Assembly: GCA_034434335.1 (NCBI GenBank)
Contig: DAOTZS010000263.1
Coordinates: forward strand, 1-36,680
Direction: 5' to 3'
DNA from: DAOTZS01 sp034434335
GTDB lineage: Bacteria > Chloroflexota > Anaerolineae > CG2-30-64-16
Length of the DNA stretch: 36,680 bases
Made by a program: the position numbers and the translations under genes. Below the pieces are notes generated by a model that had not been told where the DNA came from, searched no databases, and saw only the letters and a program-made list of their open reading frames with translations. Positions 1 to 7,374 of this stretch are shown here, piece by piece (position 1 is the first letter of the stretch; the number at the start of each line of letters is the position of its first letter).

Positions 1-558
1 GATGAGACGACCCGTATGCGCCGGCTGGTCAATGACTTGCTGCTCCTGGCCCAGGCCGATGCAGGGCTCCAACTCCATCTGCAGCCGGTCGAAGTAGATA
101 CCCTCTTATTAGAGGTGTATCGCCAGGCGCAGGTGATGGCACAGGGCGTGACTGTGCGGCTGGGCGCGGAGGATCAGGCCCTGGTGATGGGAGATGCCGA
201 CCGTTTGCGCCAACTGCTCCTCAACCTGGTTGACAACGCCCTGAAGTACACCCCCGCCGGCGGCACAGTCACACTGACCCTGCACCGCTCCGGGGGTTGG
301 GTACAGATCGCAGTTGAGGACACCGGCATCGGCATCGCGCCTGAAGACCTGCCCCATATCTTTGAGCGGTTCTACCGGGGTAACCGCAGCCGTACCAGGC
401 ATGGCGGCTCGGGTCTGGGGCTGGCCATTGCCCAATGGATTGCCCACGCCCACGGCGGCCGCATCGAGGTCAGAAGCCAGCCCGGTGTCGGCAGCACCTT
501 CACCGTCTGGCTCCCCGAAGCGGACCAAAAAGAGGGCGAACGCTTTCAGGTCTCGTAG
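1..558 (+). CDS. Sensor histidine kinase, C-terminal part (5' end outside window)
   Basis: This is the catalytic end of a two-component sensor kinase, which would autophosphorylate a histidine and pass the phosphate to a response regulator. The frame is open from base 1 (DETTRMRRLVNDLLLLAQAD), so the gene begins upstream, and the ATG at 16 is only an internal Met. That first stretch is the tail of the HisKA dimerisation helix; the H-box histidine is outside the window. The HATPase_c domain is complete: N box LLNLVDNALKYTP, G1 box VEDTGIGIAPEDL, F box HIFERFYRG and G2 box GGSGLGLAIAQ, ending about 25 residues later. The arrangement is that of a membrane-bound EnvZ/PhoR-type kinase, but sensor and transmembrane parts cannot be seen. 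The next gene starts 25 bases after its TAG, so the two may be co-transcribed. The signal sensed is unknown. Confidence 0.93.
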   Translation, partial: DETTRMRRLVNDLLLLAQADAGLQLHLQPVEVDTLLLEVYRQAQVMAQGVTVRLGAEDQALVMGDADRLRQLLLNLVDNALKYTPAGGTVTLTLHRSGGWVQIAVEDTGIGIAPEDLPHIFERFYRGNRSRTRHGGSGLGLAIAQWIAHAHGGRIEVRSQPGVGSTFTVWLPEADQKEGERFQVS

Positions 559-583
559 AAAAGCTCTTCCTGAGTTTGCCGAA

Positions 584-1408
584 ATGATGCAGAACCTGGA
601 GAGCCTGCATGGCGCAGCTAATGATGAGCCACTGGAGGTCAAGGTAGGTGCGCTGCTGAGAGCGCGTGGGCTCACCCTGGCCCTGGCCGAGTCATGTACG
701 GGTGGCCTGATCGGCAACCTGATCACCGATGTGCCGGGGAGCTCGGCCTACTTCCTGGGCAGCGCGGTGACCTATGCTTACCGGGCCAAAGAAGTCGTGC
801 TCGGTGTGCGGCACGAAACCCTGGCCAGGTACGGTGCCGTCAGCGCAGAGACGGCCCGCGAAATGGCGCAGGGTGCCCGGCGCCTCTTCGGAGCCGATAT
901 TGCAGTGGCAGTGACAGGGATTGCCGGCCCCACTGGTGGCCTCCCTGACAAGCCGGTCGGATTGGTATATCTCCACCTCTCGGCTGACGACGCCGAGATC
1001 GGCGAACGGCACATCTGGGATGCCGACCGGCTGGGGAACAAACGCCGCTCAGCCGAGGCAGCTCTCGCCCTGATCCTGCGCTACCTGGGCCAGCCGATTG
1101 AGCAGCACGATCACGCAGGAACAGCCAGAGGAGGGAAGATGACCTTGCCCGAATTCGTGGGCGAGCCCATCCTGGTGCAGGCGCGCTTCCTGCCTGATGG
1201 GCAGGTCCAGCCCACGGCGTTTATCTGGCGCGGGCGCACGCGCTATATCGCGGAGATTGGCCGGCAATGGCAGGAGGAAGCCGACGGCATAAGCTGGCGC
1301 TGCTACCTGGTGCACACCCCCACGGCAGAAACCTTCGAGCTGCGGCTGGCGCCAGGCGAAGGCCGTTGGATGCTGATGCGTGCCTGGCCTCGACCAGATG
1401 TGGCCTGA
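584..1408 (+). CDS. pncC: CinA-family nicotinamide-nucleotide amidase fused to a small C-terminal domain
   Basis: The 274-residue protein has a CinA C-terminal (PncC) domain at about 14-170. Family signatures are AESCTGG, GSAVTYAYRAKEVVLGV, VAVTGIAGP.GG and KPVGLVYLHL. Known members deamidate nicotinamide mononucleotide in pyridine-nucleotide recycling. Residues 186-274 form a second domain (PEFVGEPILV ... WMLMRAWP) resembling the small DUF6504-type proteins, with many aromatic and Arg residues; its function is unknown. The start is chosen at the ATG pair at 584/587, just after the kinase stop. The frame is open back to 314, but that part overlaps the kinase and resembles nothing. No good Shine-Dalgarno precedes 584. 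Inside the gene, an ATG at 1139 carries a strong SD (GGAGG at 1130-1134), so the C-terminal domain may also be made alone. The TGA at 1406 is followed at once by the next gene. Confidence 0.85.
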   Translation: MMQNLESLHGAANDEPLEVKVGALLRARGLTLALAESCTGGLIGNLITDVPGSSAYFLGSAVTYAYRAKEVVLGVRHETLARYGAVSAETAREMAQGARRLFGADIAVAVTGIAGPTGGLPDKPVGLVYLHLSADDAEIGERHIWDADRLGNKRRSAEAALALILRYLGQPIEQHDHAGTARGGKMTLPEFVGEPILVQARFLPDGQVQPTAFIWRGRTRYIAEIGRQWQEEADGISWRCYLVHTPTAETFELRLAPGEGRWMLMRAWPRPDVA

Positions 1409-1432
1409 GTGGCCAGCCACGGTGGAGCCACC

Positions 1433-3889
1433 ATGCGACGCCGCACGCTGTCCAGTGTCGCTGCGCTCTCGGCCGCGACCCTCTTGCTGGAGAGCACCCT
1501 GACCCGCCTGTTGGCGGTGGCTCAGTTCTACCACTTCGCCTTCCTGGTTGTCAGCCTGGCACTGCTGGGGTTTGGCGCCAGCGGCACCCTGCTGAGCTTA
1601 AGCCCGCGGCTACGGCGGACCCCCCTGGAGCGTTTACTGGCCTGGGCCGGACTTGCCTTCGCGGCCAGTGTGGCACTGGCTTATGCGGCCGTTAATGGAC
1701 TGCCCTTCGATAGCTACAGCATTGCCTGGGACCGCCGGCAGATTCTCTACTTTGTGCTCTACTACCTGGCGCTGACCCTGCCCTTCCTCTGCGGTGGCCT
1801 GGCCATCAGCATGGCGCTGGCGGTCAGCAGTGGCTACAGCCATGTGGTCTACGCCGCTAACCTGCTAGGGTCGGCGGCGGGCGTATTGCTCGCGCCCCTG
1901 GTGCTGGGGCTGGCCGGCGTCCCCGGCGCGGTGCTCGTAAGCGCGTTGAGCGGCCTCCTGGCCTCGCTGCTCTGGCGCGCACAGCTCCATTCCGGGCTGC
2001 ATCGGCTGGCTCTGGCTGCTCTGCTGGGGGGGCTGATCGCGCTCCTGGTCCTGGCCGGGTTCAACCTGAATGACCGTGGCCCTCTGGGCATGACCATTTC
2101 ACCCTATAAGGGCCTGGCCCACGCCCGACGCTTTCCCGGGTCCACCATCCTTTTCAGCCGCTGGAGCGCTATCTCCCACATCACCGTAGTAGCCAATGCA
2201 GGCACCCATATGTTACCTGGCCTCAGCTATACGGCTCCCATCTTGCCTCCCGCTCAACATGGCCTGGCAAGCGATGCCGATGCCCTCCAGCCGATCACCC
2301 TGGTGGGCCCGGAGGGATTTGAGGCCGGCGCCTACATGCCCGAAGCTGTGGCTTTTCACCTCCGGCCAGCAGCGCGGGTGCTGGTGCTGGAGCCCGCCGG
2401 CGGTCTGGGAGTCCTCCAGGCCCTGGCAGGTGGCGCGCGCACGGTCACCGCGGTGGTTAGCGATCCGCTGGTGCCACGTGCTACGGCGCACACCAACCCG
2501 CTGGACATCTACGCTTCTCCCGCAGTCAACACCGTGGTGCAGCCCCCGCGCGTCTTCCTGCATCGCGACCGTCACAGGTACGATGTGCTCTACCTGCCCC
2601 TCACCGATCCCTACCGCCCTGTCACCAGCGGGGCTTACAGCCTGAGCGAATCGTATCTGTTGACCGTTGAGGCATTCCAGGATGGGCTGGCCCACCTGGC
2701 CCCCGGGGGCATATTTGTCGTCACCCGCTGGCTCCAGACCCCGCCTAGCGAAGGGGTGCGCCTGATCGCCACCCTGGTCGAAGCGCTCCAGCGCCAGGGG
2801 GTCAGGGATCCCGCCCAGGCCCTGGTAGCCTATCGGGGCATCCAGACCCTCACCGTGTTGGCCAGGCCCGATGGCTGGTCGGCAGCCGAGCTAGCCGCGG
2901 TGCGTAGCTTCACCCGGGCGCTACGTTACGACCTGGTCTGGGCCCCAGACATCCAACCCGATGAAGTCAACCGCTTCAACCGCATGCCCGAGCCAGCCCA
3001 TTACCAGGCCGTCCGGGCCCTGTTGGCCGCGCCAGACCGCAAGGCGTTCTATGCCAGGTATCCCTTTGCGATTGACCCTGCCACCGATGACCACCCTTTC
3101 TTTTTTCACTTCTTCCGCTGGGGCCAGACGCCCCAGGTGCTGGCCACCCTTGGCCGTACCTGGCAGCCGTTCGGGGGGAGCGGCTACTTCGTGTTGTTCG
3201 CGCTGCTGGCGCTCGTGCTGCTGCTTAGCCTGGGGTTGATCGCTGCGCCATTGCTCCTGGCTCTGCCAGCCGCCAGAGAGGCGCGCCAGGGGGATGGTGT
3301 CGAGGGGCTGGCGGAGCAGAAGCCTCAGGCCCCGGGCCGGCACACCGGTGCCATGCGGGCACTGATCTATTTCGGGCTGCTGGGCATAGCTTTCATGTTC
3401 GTGGAGATCCCACTTATCCAGCGCTGGATCCTGCCCTTCGGGCACCCCACCTATGCCTTCACAGCCGTTGTATTAGCTCTGTTGCTCTTCTCGAGCCTGG
3501 GGAGCACGCTCGCCAGAAGGCCATGGTTGGCCAGACGGACGACGCCAGGGGCAGTTGGTTTGATGGCGCTGCTCGTCGCGCTCGTGGCACCTCTTTTGAC
3601 CGAAGCGCTGCTGGGATGGCCAGTGCCAGTGCGCGTGGTAGCCGCGGTGGCCAGCCTGGCCCCACTGGGTTTCCTCATGGGCCTGCCATTTCCCCTGGGT
3701 CTGGCCTGGCTGGAAGAGGAATCACCCGGCCTGATCCCATGGGCCTGGGCGGTCAACGGATGCGCGTCGGTGACAGCCTCTGTGCTGGCAGCCATCCTGG
3801 CCCTGAGTTATGGGTTCACGGCCGTGATGGTCGTCGGCGCGGCAGCATACATTGGCGCCTGGCTGGCGTTTGGTAGCCGGCGCATCTGA
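1433..3889 (+). CDS. Multi-pass membrane protein with spermidine-synthase-like (SAM-fold) core
   Basis: This 818-residue integral membrane protein has about seven hydrophobic helices in residues 1-210, a soluble Rossmann-like region at about 220-560, and about six further helices at 590-818. The soluble part resembles spermidine synthase/SAM-dependent transferases: ARVLVLEPAGGLG (about 315-327) aligns with the nucleotide-binding glycine loop, and YDVLYLPLTDPYR..TSGAYSLSESYLLTVEAF resembles the family's second half. The usual catalytic Asp motifs of true aminopropyltransferases are not obvious, so polyamine synthesis should not be assumed. The architecture (TM block, synthase-like domain, TM block with GLLGIAFMFVEIPLIQRW) is a known but uncharacterised bacterial family. 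The start is ATG 1433, with SD GGAG at 1424-1427 five bases upstream; a GTG at 1409 in the same frame has no SD. The gene follows pncC with a 24-base gap and converges with pcm. Confidence 0.8.
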   Translation: MRRRTLSSVAALSAATLLLESTLTRLLAVAQFYHFAFLVVSLALLGFGASGTLLSLSPRLRRTPLERLLAWAGLAFAASVALAYAAVNGLPFDSYSIAWDRRQILYFVLYYLALTLPFLCGGLAISMALAVSSGYSHVVYAANLLGSAAGVLLAPLVLGLAGVPGAVLVSALSGLLASLLWRAQLHSGLHRLALAALLGGLIALLVLAGFNLNDRGPLGMTISPYKGLAHARRFPGSTILFSRWSAISHITVVANAGTHMLPGLSYTAPILPPAQHGLASDADALQPITLVGPEGFEAGAYMPEAVAFHLRPAARVLVLEPAGGLGVLQALAGGARTVTAVVSDPLVPRATAHTNPLDIYASPAVNTVVQPPRVFLHRDRHRYDVLYLPLTDPYRPVTSGAYSLSESYLLTVEAFQDGLAHLAPGGIFVVTRWLQTPPSEGVRLIATLVEALQRQGVRDPAQALVAYRGIQTLTVLARPDGWSAAELAAVRSFTRALRYDLVWAPDIQPDEVNRFNRMPEPAHYQAVRALLAAPDRKAFYARYPFAIDPATDDHPFFFHFFRWGQTPQVLATLGRTWQPFGGSGYFVLFALLALVLLLSLGLIAAPLLLALPAAREARQGDGVEGLAEQKPQAPGRHTGAMRALIYFGLLGIAFMFVEIPLIQRWILPFGHPTYAFTAVVLALLLFSSLGSTLARRPWLARRTTPGAVGLMALLVALVAPLLTEALLGWPVPVRVVAAVASLAPLGFLMGLPFPLGLAWLEEESPGLIPWAWAVNGCASVTASVLAAILALSYGFTAVMVVGAAAYIGAWLAFGSRRI

Positions 3890-3934
3890 AGCTTTCCTCC
3901 AGGGGAGCCCGAACCTTAGACCTGGGCCAGGGGA

Positions 3935-4747
3935 TCAATGCCCTCCGGTGAGGGGAACGAAGACCACATCACCCAGGTTGGTGGATGTCAATTCCTCGCC
4001 ATGCTTCTCAAACAGCCAGAGGGTTTGGAAGGCGCCCTGCGGACCGATCGGGATAACCAGGCGGCCACCGTCACGCAATTGGCCCACTAACGGCTGGGGA
4101 AGGTGATCCGGCGCGCAGGTAACGATGATGGCATCGTAGGGGGCATGCTCTTGCCATCCGTAGTAGCCATCGGCGTTGAGGACCTGGACCTTGTCATAGC
4201 CCAGCTCGCGTAGCCGGGCCTCAGCCTGGCGGGCCAGCTCAGGGATGATCTCCACGGTGTAAGTCTCCGCGCCCAGTTCGGCCAGGATCGCGGCCTGATA
4301 ACCGCTGCCAGTGCCGATCTCCAACGCCTTGTCGCCGGGCTTGATGCGCAGCGATTGGGTCATCAGGGCCACAATATAGGGTTGGGAGATGGTCTGGCCA
4401 TAGCCAATGGGAAGCGGGTGATCCTCGTAAGCCGCGCTGATATACTCCGCCGGCACGAAGCGATGCCGCGGCACCTTGCGCATCACAGCCAGCACGGCCG
4501 CATCCTTTACCCCGCGCGCCTCGATCTGATTCGTGACCATGGCTGCCCTCACTTCGGCGAAGGTATCGGTGGGTGTTGGTGTAGGAGCAGGCGACGGAGA
4601 TGGTGAGGGGGGCAGAGGTGTCGCGGTGGGCAGAGGTACAGGCGTGGGTTCTGGCAGGAGGCGGGGGGCGATCCAGAATAGCAGGCCAATGACAATAAGA
4701 GCGACGACTAGCAGGCCCAGCAAACCAAAAATCAGACGCTTGAACAT
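3935..4747 (-). CDS. pcm: Protein-L-isoaspartate O-methyltransferase with N-terminal membrane anchor
   Basis: The 270-residue protein repairs isoaspartyl residues by SAM-dependent carboxyl methylation. The PCMT domain spans about 63-270: MVTNQIEARGVKDAAVLAVMRKVPRH is the typical entry, followed by IGYGQTISQPYIVALM and SAM motif I ALEIGTGSGYQAA (142-154), then VEIIPELA and YDAIIVTCAP. In front lie a hydrophobic helix (residues 5-28) after MFKR, and a Pro/Thr/Ser-rich linker (33-62). The positive N-terminus and extracellular-style linker suggest the enzyme faces outward, odd for a SAM-dependent repair enzyme. The start at 4747 is supported by AGGAGG six bases upstream; an upstream frame extension to 4783 lacks this. 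It stands alone between convergent and repeat-rich sequence. The enzyme class is certain; the topology is inferred. Confidence 0.93.
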   Translation of the reverse strand: MFKRLIFGLLGLLVVALIVIGLLFWIAPRLLPEPTPVPLPTATPLPPSPSPSPAPTPTPTDTFAEVRAAMVTNQIEARGVKDAAVLAVMRKVPRHRFVPAEYISAAYEDHPLPIGYGQTISQPYIVALMTQSLRIKPGDKALEIGTGSGYQAAILAELGAETYTVEIIPELARQAEARLRELGYDKVQVLNADGYYGWQEHAPYDAIIVTCAPDHLPQPLVGQLRDGGRLVIPIGPQGAFQTLWLFEKHGEELTSTNLGDVVFVPLTGGH

Positions 4748-4825
4748 AAGCGGCCTCCTGTCCATACTCTGAAAGCCTCGCATTGGTAGCCCTCAGCAAC
4801 TCCATGTGGTCAAGCCCCGATTTGA

Positions 4826-4902
4826 AGGGGTATTCTGGGCGGCTTCGCCGCCCAGAATACCCCTAATCTCGATCCCCCTTCCCCGCAAGGTGGGGAAGGG
4901 GG
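4826..4902. repeat. Two GC-rich hairpins downstream of galK
   Basis: An 18-bp perfect inverted repeat (arms 4826-4843 and 4847-4864, loop TTC) is followed by a second (CCCCCTTCCCC at 4874-4884 and GGGGAAGGGGG at 4892-4902, 7-base loop). Neither has a U-tract on either strand, so they are not convincing intrinsic terminators. The first has the same layout as the hairpin at 30392-30426 (GGGG end, GGCGGC before the loop) but a different middle, indicating a dispersed palindromic family. Confidence 0.8.
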
Positions 4903-4928
4903 TAGGCTCACAAGGGTGGGATTTTCGC

Positions 4929-4994
4929 CAGAAGGCCCGGACGTGAACGTCCGGGCTGAAAGAGCGAAGCCCTGCGGGCTAAGAATCCAGCCCC
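4929..4994 (-). repeat. Dispersed 66-bp repeat, copy 1 (inverted relative to 22984-23049)
   Basis: The stretch contains the palindrome GCCCGGACGTGAACGTCCGG (hairpin arms within 4935-4956), followed by TGAAAGAGCGAAGCCCTGCG and the rest up to AGCCCC at 4994. The reverse complement of 22984-23049 matches it over all 66 bases, with differences confined mostly to the palindrome centre. It lies between galK and pcm. It looks like a REP/MITE-type intergenic repeat; no protein is encoded. Confidence 0.85.
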
Positions 4995-5012
4995 GAAGGC
5001 CTCGGTCCCGAG

Positions 5013-6170
5013 TCATACCGACCAGGCCTGAGCCCCCTGGCTGGGAGTGCAGACATAGGCCTGGCCGGAGCGGTGGGTGATCTCCTGATAACGGGCTATG
5101 ATAGCTTTTGCAGCGGCTGTAGCCTGCTCAGCATATGCCAGCGCGATGGCACAACCCCCGAACCCTGCTCCGGTCAGGCGCGCGCCCAGCACGCCCGGCG
5201 TAGCCATGGCTAACTCCACCAGGGTGTCCAGCTCAAAGCTGCTGACCTCGTAGTCGTGGCGCAGGCTCTCGTGAGAGGCAATCATCAGGCGGCCGAAGAG
5301 AGCAAGGTCTCCCTCTTGCAGGGCCTTGACACTTTGCAGGACGCGGTCGTTCTCGCTCACCACATGGCGAGCGCGCTGCAGCTCGATGGGGGTCAGGAGC
5401 TCACCGTGCGCCTCAAGCATCTCCAGGGTGACGTCGCGCAGGGCGCGGATCTCCGGATAGACCGCTCTCAGCTTGCTGACGGCCGATTCGCATTCGGCCC
5501 GGCGCTGGTTATAGGCTGAGCCGGCCAGGGTGCGTGGGGCGGCGCTGTCCAGTACTATAAAGCGCGCGCTGGCAGGCACCGGTACGGCCCTGGTTTCCAA
5601 CGAACGGCAGTCGATCAGGAGCGCATGACCGGCCTGCCCTGCCGCGGAGATTAGTTGATCCATAATGCCACAGTTGACCCCCACCCACTGATTCTCGGCC
5701 TTCTGTCCCAGCCTGGCCATCGTGGCAGCTTTCCACGGCAGCCCAGAGACAGCAGCAAAAGCGCGCGCCGCTGCCATCTCGATGGCAGCCGAGGAGGACA
5801 GCCCAGCCTCTATTGGTACGTCCCCGGCCACGACTCCCTCCCAGCCTCGCAGGACATACCCTGCCTCCATCAGCGCCCACGCCACCCCCTTCACGTACTC
5901 GGCCCACCCGGCCCCGCTGTGCTGCAGGCTGTCCAGTGAGAAAGTATGCACCTGGCCGAAATCCAGGGAATGCAGGATCACCTGGCGGTCAGTCCGTGGC
6001 CGGAGTGCGATCCATATCGCCTGGTCTATAGCCATCGGCAGCACGAAACCCTCGTTGTAGTCCGTGTGCTCGCCGATCAGGTTGACCCGCCCCGGCGCCC
6101 GCACGAGCAGTGAGGGCAGGTCCCCGAATTCTCGCTCAAACTGACGACAGACTCGTTGTTCTACAGACAT
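5013..6170 (-). CDS. galK: Galactokinase
   Basis: This 385-residue GHMP-family kinase phosphorylates galactose to galactose-1-phosphate with ATP, the entry step of the Leloir pathway. The galactokinase signature VRAPGRVNLIGEHTDYNEGF lies near residues 23-42. The ATP-binding motif IEAGLSSSAAIEMAAA sits near 116-131, and the C-terminal GHMP motif RLTGAGFGGCAIAL near 332-345. Length is normal for the family. The ATG at 6170 follows the galT stop by two bases, and its SD (GAGGT) overlaps the end of galT, so the two are translationally linked. It is the last gene of the long minus-strand sugar operon. No galE or galM is present in this window. Confidence 0.98.
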   Translation of the reverse strand: MSVEQRVCRQFEREFGDLPSLLVRAPGRVNLIGEHTDYNEGFVLPMAIDQAIWIALRPRTDRQVILHSLDFGQVHTFSLDSLQHSGAGWAEYVKGVAWALMEAGYVLRGWEGVVAGDVPIEAGLSSSAAIEMAAARAFAAVSGLPWKAATMARLGQKAENQWVGVNCGIMDQLISAAGQAGHALLIDCRSLETRAVPVPASARFIVLDSAAPRTLAGSAYNQRRAECESAVSKLRAVYPEIRALRDVTLEMLEAHGELLTPIELQRARHVVSENDRVLQSVKALQEGDLALFGRLMIASHESLRHDYEVSSFELDTLVELAMATPGVLGARLTGAGFGGCAIALAYAEQATAAAKAIIARYQEITHRSGQAYVCTPSQGAQAWSV

Positions 6171-6172
6171 GT

Positions 6173-7225
6173 TTACCTCAGCTTATAGTGGACTTCTGGG
6201 CAGCCGCGCAAGCGTTCGGCTGCCTGTTCAGGGGTCAGGTCGCGCTGTGGTTCGCTCAACATCTCATAGCCGACCATGAATTTGCGCACCGTGGCCGAAC
6301 GCAACAGGGGGGGATAGAAATGGGCGTGCAATTGCCAGTAGCTGTAGTCCTCTCCGGCTGCAGTGGGACCGGTAGGTGCACCGTGCCATCCCATAGAGTA
6401 AGGGAAAGAGACCTCGAACAGATTGTCGTAACGGGTCAGCAGGCGCTTTAGGATGTCGGCCAGTGCATTGCGTTCGGCATTGCTCAGGTCGGGTAGACGT
6501 CCAACGTGGCGCCGGGGCAGGAGCAGTGTCTCAAAGGGCCATACCGCCCAGAACGGCACCAGAGCCAGCCAGTGCTCGTTTTCTGTTACCAGGCGCGTGC
6601 TCAGGTCAGCCTCTAGCTGGGCATAGTCCACCAAAAGGGGCGAGCCATGTTCCTGGAAGTAGGCACGCTGATTATGATCCTCTCGCGCTGGTTCGTGGGG
6701 CAAAGTATTGCTGGCCCAGATCTGGCCGTGGGGATGGGGATTAGAGGCCCCCATCATCTCGCCCTTGTTTTCGAAGATTTGTACCCAGCGGTAGTGGGTA
6801 CCCAGCTCGATCATCTGTTCCGCCCACACGTCAATTACCCGGCGAATATCGGGCAGCGCCATTTCGGGCAAGGTTAGATCGTGGCGGGGTGAGAAACAGA
6901 TGACCCGGCAGGTGCCCTGCGTACTTTGCAAGCGCAGCAGGGGCAGACCGCCTTCGGGCGCTGGTGGTGTATCGGGCAACAGGGCGGCAAAGTCGTTGGT
7001 GAAGACAAAGGTCGTCTCATAGTGGGGATTGCGAACGCCGCCAGCCCGTTCGTTGCCTGGGCAGAGATAGCAGCCAGGGTCATAGGGGAGGCGTGCCTCC
7101 TGAGGCGGCCTTTCCACCTGCCCCAGCCAGGGGCGCTTGGTGCGGTGGGGCGACACCAGCACCCAATCCCCTGTTAGCGGATTATAGCGTCGGTGCGGAT
7201 GATCGCTCGGATTGAAGCCTTCCAT
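6173..7225 (-). CDS. galT: Galactose-1-phosphate uridylyltransferase
   Basis: The enzyme exchanges UMP between UDP-glucose and galactose-1-phosphate in the Leloir pathway. With the ATG at 7225 the protein is 350 residues. Its key positions fall exactly where they are in E. coli GalT: C52 and C55 (CYLC), H115 and H164 as zinc ligands, and nucleophile H166 in NPHPHGQIW. This numbering agreement is the main reason for choosing this start over a TTG at 7291. A GGAGG lies 11 bases before the ATG, a rather long spacing. It follows the UxaA-like gene after about 150 bases and is coupled to galK. There is nothing unusual in the protein itself. Confidence 0.97.
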   Translation of the reverse strand: MEGFNPSDHPHRRYNPLTGDWVLVSPHRTKRPWLGQVERPPQEARLPYDPGCYLCPGNERAGGVRNPHYETTFVFTNDFAALLPDTPPAPEGGLPLLRLQSTQGTCRVICFSPRHDLTLPEMALPDIRRVIDVWAEQMIELGTHYRWVQIFENKGEMMGASNPHPHGQIWASNTLPHEPAREDHNQRAYFQEHGSPLLVDYAQLEADLSTRLVTENEHWLALVPFWAVWPFETLLLPRRHVGRLPDLSNAERNALADILKRLLTRYDNLFEVSFPYSMGWHGAPTGPTAAGEDYSYWQLHAHFYPPLLRSATVRKFMVGYEMLSEPQRDLTPEQAAERLRGCPEVHYKLR

Positions 7226-7374
7226 CTGGTTGGCCACCTCCGCTGTTTTTCTGCCGGCCAGCCTGATATAAGGTGTCGGGCTTGTGGACAATTATAGCCC
7301 GTAAGCGGGGTTCGATCAAACGTGGTCCTCTGGCGTTGCCAATGGGCACCAGGATCCTGCGCTGGACACGCTTC

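Noticed and set aside
314..583. Upstream in-frame extension of the CinA gene
   Set aside because: It overlaps the histidine kinase coding sequence and resembles Ser/Arg-rich antisense-like noise; the CinA domain begins soon after 584.
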